Below, piece after piece: positions 5,522-6,688 of a DNA stretch of 6,688 nt (position 1 is the stretch's first letter; every line of letters begins with the position of its first letter). The notes beneath the pieces are model-generated. The model saw nothing but the letters and a program-made list of their open reading frames with translations, made no database searches and was not told the origin of the DNA. The stretch lies in contig CAAGEG010000067.1 in assembly GCA_900768785.1 (NCBI GenBank), positions 1-6,688 of the forward strand, in the 5' to 3' direction. A program made the translations under genes and the position numbers. The DNA comes from an uncultured Prevotella sp. Its GTDB lineage: Bacteria; Bacteroidota; Bacteroidia; Bacteroidales; Bacteroidaceae.

Positions 5522-6688
5522 TTAAGCGTTTTGTGGATAGAAAGAGTCCCAGTTTGTAAGTTCGGTAGTGTTGGCTATATGCAGTTTTGAATATAGCCAG
5601 TTGCTGCCTTGCTGAATAAGGATACCGCCAAAGAGCGGCTGCTCCTTGGTGGAGTGTGCTGTCATATAGTCAATGAGTGCGTTGTGTTTTTGCGGAGCAA
5701 ATAAGTCACTTCCTGCGCTCTTTGTATCAAACAGATAAATGTGTCCGTTCTTCATACGCACTACGAAATCTACATAGAAAAGAGCTTTAGCACCTTCTTC
5801 TTGCAGGTATTCGATTGCGTAGTGCTGTTTTCCCTTGTCGCCGTTCTTATACCACCAGTCGATATATTGCGAGTTGGCTTCAAGGAATGCTGAAAATTCT
5901 TTCTCCGGATTCGATGCTGAGTTTAGCTGCACGAAAGGCATAAGAGCGTGGTTTTCTGCTGACTCAATATGATTGGAGTCGCTGTCATATACGCGCTCCT
6001 CGGGCACACACCATTGGTATTCCACGAATTTCCTTGCACCTGCTGCTTTCTGCTTTGCTATTTCACGCATCTTCGCGTATTTCTCCAAAGCCCTGTCAAT
6101 CAGACGGTCGAATTTCGGTCGGTTGTCGTGGTATAGCACCACTTTCTTTGCATCAGTTTCAAAGATGCCGAAGTAGTCGGCAATCATTTCAAGCAGATAA
6201 CCGGCAATCTTGTCGGTTCTTCCTTTCGATTCAAACTGATGCCCCTTTTGGTCGATGTAGTCGAGGAAAACGCGGTCGATTTCCGACGACTTTCTTGCAT
6301 ATTTCACTTGTTCCACTTTAAGTGTTTGTTCTTCGTTTTGGAAGTGCACATTTCGTGGAATTTCTATGTTTATAGTCTTAACGTCAAGCCTCAAAGAGTT
6401 ACTTTTTGTGACACGGAGGCGGTTTTCGTTTATAACTTCGTCGTCACTTTCCGGGATTGGCGTGAAATCTTCATCGCCGTTCAGTGCAGCGAGTTCCGCA
6501 AGTGAGAACAGCCCTGCACCTTGCATCAGGCTGAAGAAGTTGAGTGATTCATCGTAAAGCACTTTGCGGAAGTCGGGTCCGAGGTAGTTACGAGTGATGT
6601 TCGGGCGGTCGGAGTAGCACGACGGCAACGAAACATTCTGCAAATCATTACGGCGATAGGCTACGATTGTGTTTTTCACAATGTAGTC
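5522..6688 (-). CDS. Type III restriction Res-like helicase-nuclease, C-terminal part (5' end outside window)
   Basis: This is the C-terminal part of a protein cut by the right edge. The frame stays open to position 6688, so the GTG at 6679 is probably not the real start. No helicase motif is visible; those would lie upstream. Numbering from that GTG, residues 258-325 carry a PD-(D/E)xK nuclease pattern: Glu260 in EKEF, Asp304 in FYVDFVV, and Asp318-Thr-Lys320 in LFDTK. This order and spacing match the C-terminal endonuclease domain of type III restriction (Res) helicases and relatives, which usually read PDF and ExK; here the proline is Val and the acid is Asp. Residues 130-230 look helical, with basic stretches. 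The expected role is ATP-driven DNA translocation coupled to cleavage of foreign DNA. The stop is 4 bases before the next gene, so it should be co-transcribed. The nuclease call is fairly firm. The helicase part is inferred from family architecture; a nuclease-only protein is possible but less likely. Confidence 0.85.
   Translation of the reverse strand, partial: DYIVKNTIVAYRRNDLQNVSLPSCYSDRPNITRNYLGPDFRKVLYDESLNFFSLMQGAGLFSLAELAALNGDEDFTPIPESDDEVINENRLRVTKSNSLRLDVKTINIEIPRNVHFQNEEQTLKVEQVKYARKSSEIDRVFLDYIDQKGHQFESKGRTDKIAGYLLEMIADYFGIFETDAKKVVLYHDNRPKFDRLIDRALEKYAKMREIAKQKAAGARKFVEYQWCVPEERVYDSDSNHIESAENHALMPFVQLNSASNPEKEFSAFLEANSQYIDWWYKNGDKGKQHYAIEYLQEEGAKALFYVDFVVRMKNGHIYLFDTKSAGSDLFAPQKHNALIDYMTAHSTKEQPLFGGILIQQGSNWLYSKLHIANTTELTNWDSFYPQNA

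Noticed and set aside
1..6688. tRNA or rRNA genes
   Set aside because: No cloverleaf with a T-loop GTTCRA signature or rRNA-like conserved block was seen on either strand by eye.

Overview
The window looks like an accessory (defence-island type) segment from a member of the Bacteroidota. Genes are packed tightly, none of the starts has a convincing Shine-Dalgarno sequence, and moderately GC genes (about 42-45% G+C in the 60-base lines I counted by hand) sit next to AT-rich ones. The assignment is by style only; no phylogenetic marker is present. Every gene I accept is on the minus strand, so transcription runs from the right edge to the left.

Right part (6688 down to 1698): four genes separated by 4, 15 and 4 bases. 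They are (i) the C-terminal part of a large helicase-nuclease of the type III restriction Res type, cut by the window edge, with a PD-(D/E)xK nuclease signature; (ii) a 72-residue acidic small protein; (iii) a 666-residue SMC/Rad50-like coiled-coil ATPase that resembles DndD of the DNA phosphorothioation (Dnd) system; (iv) a 526-residue HerA/FtsK-like ATPase whose first 150 residues resemble DndE. The dndD-dndE gene order is thus retained, but DndE appears fused to a HerA motor. A fifth gene (202 aa, two transmembrane helices, very AT-rich) overlaps the HerA gene by one base (TAATG). I infer one operon encoding a Dnd-related anti-phage or DNA modification/restriction system with a possible membrane-acting last component. 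No sulphur-transfer gene (DndA, DndC), DndB or methyltransferase lies in the window; any such partner would be to the right of position 6688.

Left part (1092 down to 280): two very small two-helix membrane proteins (68 and 122 aa, one base apart) lie between two copies of a structured 80-90 base repeat. Each copy starts 0-1 base after a stop codon, shares an identical 27-base block and has base-pairing ends and internal hairpins. The layout resembles a gene cassette. A strong intrinsic terminator directly abuts the left copy and closes the minus-strand unit.

Positions 1-280 hold no gene I can support. They contain a short heptamer repeat (TAACCNN x4), inverted repeats and competing open frames on both strands.
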